Positions 61,510 through 64,000 of a stretch of 64,000 bases of DNA are shown here, piece by piece. Each line of letters starts with the position of its first letter. Positions within the stretch are counted from its first letter, which is position 1. Source of the stretch: Alphaproteobacteria bacterium (lineage in GTDB: Bacteria; Pseudomonadota; Alphaproteobacteria; Rhodobacterales; Rhodobacteraceae); NCBI GenBank assembly GCA_030428355.1, contig JAUIBL010000008.1, forward strand, positions 50,244 through 114,243, written 5' to 3'. The notes under the pieces are model-generated. The model saw only the letters and a list, made by a program, of their open reading frames with translations, was not told the origin of the DNA and made no database searches. The position numbers were made by a program, and so were the translations under genes.

Positions 61510-61953
61510 TCATTCAAGCCCGATCGCTGCCTTCGCAATATCATCCAGAAGCGTTTCAATCGTCTTCATCGCACTGTCCGGGAAAGTGCGGAATCCGATC
61601 GTCGTGACGTCCGGCGTTTCCGGACGGACCATGACGAAGATGTCGTATGGGCAAAAGACGATGTTCATCGGATCGGCCTCCATGACATCGCGGGACAGCT
61701 TTGCGGAACAGAAGCTGTAGACATCCGCTTGCAGGAAAAGAGTGACATCCGATCCGACATCGCCCTTTGTGCGTTCCAGCATATCGCCGGTGTGGCTGAC
61801 ATGATCGATCACCAGACCTGCGTCGAGAATCGCGTTTTCGAGTCCGAAAGTCACATCTTCAAATGATTGGTCCGTGTCGTAGGTGATCATGTCGGCAGCC
61901 GAGACCGCGGATGCCGTGATTGTCAGGGCAAGTGTGGCGAGCAGGCGTTTCAT
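61510..61953 (-). CDS. secreted DUF302 protein
   Basis: A 147-residue protein with a signal peptide (LLATLALTITASAVSAAD). The mature part has the DUF302 pattern: SFEDVTFGLENAILDAGLVI, then VSHTGDML and the later FCPYDIFVMVRPETPDVTTI, GFRTFP. Two Cys (YSFCSAKL, VFCPYD) could form a disulfide or bind a ligand. Function unknown; often linked to sulfur or redox genes. AAGGAG precedes the ATG. It lies 187 bp upstream of the fasciclin gene on the same strand. Confidence 0.8.
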   Translation of the reverse strand: MKRLLATLALTITASAVSAADMITYDTDQSFEDVTFGLENAILDAGLVIDHVSHTGDMLERTKGDVGSDVTLFLQADVYSFCSAKLSRDVMEADPMNIVFCPYDIFVMVRPETPDVTTIGFRTFPDSAMKTIETLLDDIAKAAIGLE

Positions 61954-62054
61954 GGGGTCTCCTTTTGTGGCAAGGCTTGCCGTAAGCTGAGGTCGTTGAC
62001 TGCAGTGTAGCGTCTTTCCGGATATAGATGCAATGAATTGAATGTGAGGATGCC

Positions 62055-63539
62055 ATGGGCTTTGCGATGTATGCGTTGAATTTCCTCGCGGTGGCGTTTG
62101 TGGGCGTGATCGGACTTCTGGTTCTGGTTGCGATTGCGCTTGGAATCATCGACCGGACGCAGACAAGCGACGCGATCCGACGGAATTATCCCGTGCTCGG
62201 TCGGTTTCGGGATTTGTTCTCGACGCTTGGCGAGTTTTTCCGCCAGTATTTTTTTGCGATGGATCGTGAGGAGTTGCCGTTCCACCGGGCGCAGCGCGAA
62301 TGGGTCAAGCGGTCCGCCGAGGGGCATGGCAATACCGTTGCATTCGGGTCCACACGCAACACGTCGATTGTCGGAACGCCAATCTTCGTGAATGCCCCGT
62401 TTCCCCCCATCGACAACCAGTTCGCCAAGTCCGAGCCCAAGATCATCGGCCCCGGCGCGCGCATTCCGTATACCGCCACGTCCTTCTTCAATCTGTCCGG
62501 CATGAGCTATGGCGCGATTTCGAAGCCCGCCGTGCGTGCGCTGAGCAAAGGGGCAAAGCGGGCAGGCATCTGGATGAACACGGGTGAGGGAGGGCTTTCG
62601 CCCTATCACCTCGAAGGGGGTTGCGACATCGTCTTCCAGATTGGCACGGCAAAATATGGCGTGCGCGATGCCGAGGGGCGGCTGGACGAAGGCAAGCTTC
62701 GAGAGGTGGCAGCGCATGAGACCGTGCGCATGTTCGAGATCAAGCTGAGCCAAGGGGCCAAGCCCGGCAAGGGCGGTATTCTGCCCGGCGAAAAGGTGAC
62801 GCCCGAGATTGCGCAGGTTCGCGGGATTCCGGTTGGCAAGGACAGTATCTCGCCCAACCGGCATGAAGAGGTGGACGATTGGGACGACCTTCTCAGTATG
62901 ATTGCCCGCGTGCGCGAAATCACTGGAAAACCTACGGGCATCAAGATGTGTGTCGGCTCGGAAGAAGGTATTGCCGGACTCTTCGACGCGATTGCGGCCC
63001 GTGGCGCCGATGCGGCCCCGGACTTCATCACTTTGGACGGTGGCGAAGGCGGCACTGGTGCCGCGCCGATGCCTTTGATCGATCTTGTCGGCATGAGCAT
63101 CCGAGAGGCGCTGCCGATGGTTGCCAACCTGCGCAATGCGCGTGGGTTGCGGGACCGCATTCCACTGGTGGCCAGCGGCAAGCTGGTAAACCCCGGTGAC
63201 GTGGCCTGGGCGCTGGCGACGGGTGCGGATTTCGTCACCTCGGCGCGCGGGTTCATGTTCGCGCTGGGATGCATCCAGGCGCTCAAGTGCAACCGCAACA
63301 CCTGCCCTACCGGGATCACCACGCACAATCCCCGGTTCCAGTCCGGTTTGGTGGTCCAGGACAAGGAGTTGCGCGTCGCGGCCTATGCCAAAGAGATCAT
63401 CAAAGAGGTCGAGACCATCGCCCATTCCGTCGGCGTCGCGGAACCGCGACTGATGCGCCGCAGCCATGTGCGCGTGGTACAACCCGATGGGCGCAGTATC
63501 CTGATGTCCGATCTTTGGCCTCAGCTTGATCGCGCGTGA
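62055..63539 (+). CDS. FMN-binding glutamate-synthase-family protein (membrane-anchored)
   Basis: A 494-residue protein. One or two N-terminal hydrophobic segments (ALNFLAVAFVGVIGLLVLVA) precede a GltS central domain: MSYGAISKPAVRALSKGAKR, MNTGEGGLSPYHLEGGCDIV, KPGKGGILPGEKVTPEIAQ, LDGGEGGTGAAPMPLIDLVG and the cluster-binding ALKCNRNTCPTGITTHNP. Lacking the amidotransferase domain of glutamate synthase, it may be an FMN/Fe-S oxidoreductase with an unknown donor. Related proteins are widespread and uncharacterised. The ATG has GAGGA six bases upstream. Confidence 0.85.
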   Translation: MGFAMYALNFLAVAFVGVIGLLVLVAIALGIIDRTQTSDAIRRNYPVLGRFRDLFSTLGEFFRQYFFAMDREELPFHRAQREWVKRSAEGHGNTVAFGSTRNTSIVGTPIFVNAPFPPIDNQFAKSEPKIIGPGARIPYTATSFFNLSGMSYGAISKPAVRALSKGAKRAGIWMNTGEGGLSPYHLEGGCDIVFQIGTAKYGVRDAEGRLDEGKLREVAAHETVRMFEIKLSQGAKPGKGGILPGEKVTPEIAQVRGIPVGKDSISPNRHEEVDDWDDLLSMIARVREITGKPTGIKMCVGSEEGIAGLFDAIAARGADAAPDFITLDGGEGGTGAAPMPLIDLVGMSIREALPMVANLRNARGLRDRIPLVASGKLVNPGDVAWALATGADFVTSARGFMFALGCIQALKCNRNTCPTGITTHNPRFQSGLVVQDKELRVAAYAKEIIKEVETIAHSVGVAEPRLMRRSHVRVVQPDGRSILMSDLWPQLDRA

Positions 63540-63633
63540 AGACCAGGCTTTAGATGCCTGAGCTTACCTTGCAAAAAATCCGTTTAAAAACTTTGACCTA
63601 AAGCCCAGGCGCTTACTATTTTACTGGTAGAGA

Positions 63634-64000
63634 TCAGTCATGGTTGCCGGATAGTAGGTTGCGGGCTAGGCGATCACGACTATCCTGACTTCCTGTGACG
63701 CCGGATGCATAACCACGTATCTCCGCATCATTGGCAAGGCGTCCTGACCAAATTGCCATCTCATAGTCCTCGACTTTAAAGAGTGTTGGCCCTTTCGATC
63801 TTCCTCTTCCTTCGCAGATCTCAAGGTTGACCATTACGCGGCTAACACCCTCCGTTATTCTGCCGCAGTCAACTTTAAGGAACGTCTGATTTACCGTTTT
63901 GGCTGCGCCGATTTCCGTGCAATCGGGCTTTGATTGAGCAGACAGGAACCGATTTTGGGCTCGTAGCGCCAGAATTGGCTGTTCTGAGGCCCCCAACGCC
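63634..64000 (-). CDS. unrecognised partial protein at the window edge
   Basis: The minus strand is open from the window end to a stop at 63634, so any gene here is probably 5' truncated (the TTG at 63996 may be internal). The visible about 120 residues contain no motif I recognise; they are polar, with YEMAIWSGRLANDAEIRGYA near the end. The local base composition is clearly less GC-rich than the rest of the window, unlike neighbouring genes, which hints at recently acquired DNA or non-coding sequence. The 94 bp between this and the preceding gene contain a weak 5-bp hairpin (63544-63560). Confidence 0.35.
   Translation of the reverse strand, partial: ALGASEQPILALRAQNRFLSAQSKPDCTEIGAAKTVNQTFLKVDCGRITEGVSRVMVNLEICEGRGRSKGPTLFKVEDYEMAIWSGRLANDAEIRGYASGVTGSQDSRDRLARNLLSGNHD

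Overview
The window looks like a chromosomal segment of an alphaproteobacterium of the Rhodobacteraceae (Roseobacter group). The support is high-GC, codon-biased DNA, a ChrR/RpoE singlet-oxygen switch with the residue spacing of Rhodobacter sphaeroides ChrR, paired GcvT-type dimethylglycine dehydrogenase-like flavoproteins, TRAP transport genes, and intergenic hairpins of a type I associate with this family. No rRNA, tRNA, CRISPR array, transposase or prophage gene was seen. Almost everything reads as chromosomal core or niche metabolism.

Layout. 1-5.6 kb: the 3' end of a CinA-like gene, a GNAT acetyltransferase, an AhpD-like peroxidase and an OmpA protein in an overlapping run; a 1-Cys peroxiredoxin; an aldehyde dehydrogenase; an RluA-type pseudouridine synthase. 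5.6-13.2 kb: a tightly packed minus-strand operon with an XRE-cupin regulator, a GFA/Mss4-like protein, a LysE exporter, two dimethylglycine/sarcosine dehydrogenase-like proteins and, between them, a homocysteine S-methyltransferase. This looks like an N-methyl (betaine-type) demethylation module under a palindromic operator array. 13.2-21 kb: a DUF5675-like protein, free-Met-(R)-sulfoxide reductase, thiolase, an overlapping STAS/anti-sigma kinase pair, and glutathione genes (ggt converging on gshA), then rsmE. 21-36 kb: ubiA, an envelope operon (OmpA with BON-like repeats, a coiled-coil membrane protein, an SH3b protein), pirin, an HNH protein, MscS, two flavoproteins, a DJ-1/PfpI protein, a DUF4399 protein, LysR, xthA, a DUF6356 protein and a class II amidotransferase.

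36-47.4 kb: a FadR-type regulator diverges from a TRAP transporter (dctP, then a fused dctQM), followed by FAD-dependent D-lactate dehydrogenase and the pyruvate dehydrogenase complex aceE-aceF-lpdA. Together these suggest a route from imported 2-hydroxy acid (probably lactate) to pyruvate to acetyl-CoA. 47.4-53.5 kb: rpoE-chrR, with a divergent five-gene operon (COG2907 flavoprotein, DUF1365, MFS, DUF3833, SDR) that has the gene order I recall for a sigma-E target operon of R. sphaeroides; both directions carry matching sigma-E-like promoter candidates. 53.5-59.2 kb: DUF3775, dinB, NUDIX, pyrF, and clpB with a sigma-32-like promoter. 59.2-60.7 kb: a compact type II restriction-modification pair (MT-A70 methylase converging on a BglII/BstYI-like endonuclease). 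60.8-64 kb: fasciclin, DUF302 and glutamate-synthase-like proteins, then an AT-richer end with an unrecognised partial ORF.

A recurring structure is the double-hairpin element: two abutting, near-perfect palindromes directly next to a stop codon, found at four unrelated sites. The systems most worth following up are the demethylation operon, the RpoE-ChrR divergon, the restriction-modification pair with a hairpin in front of its methylase, and the double-hairpin elements.
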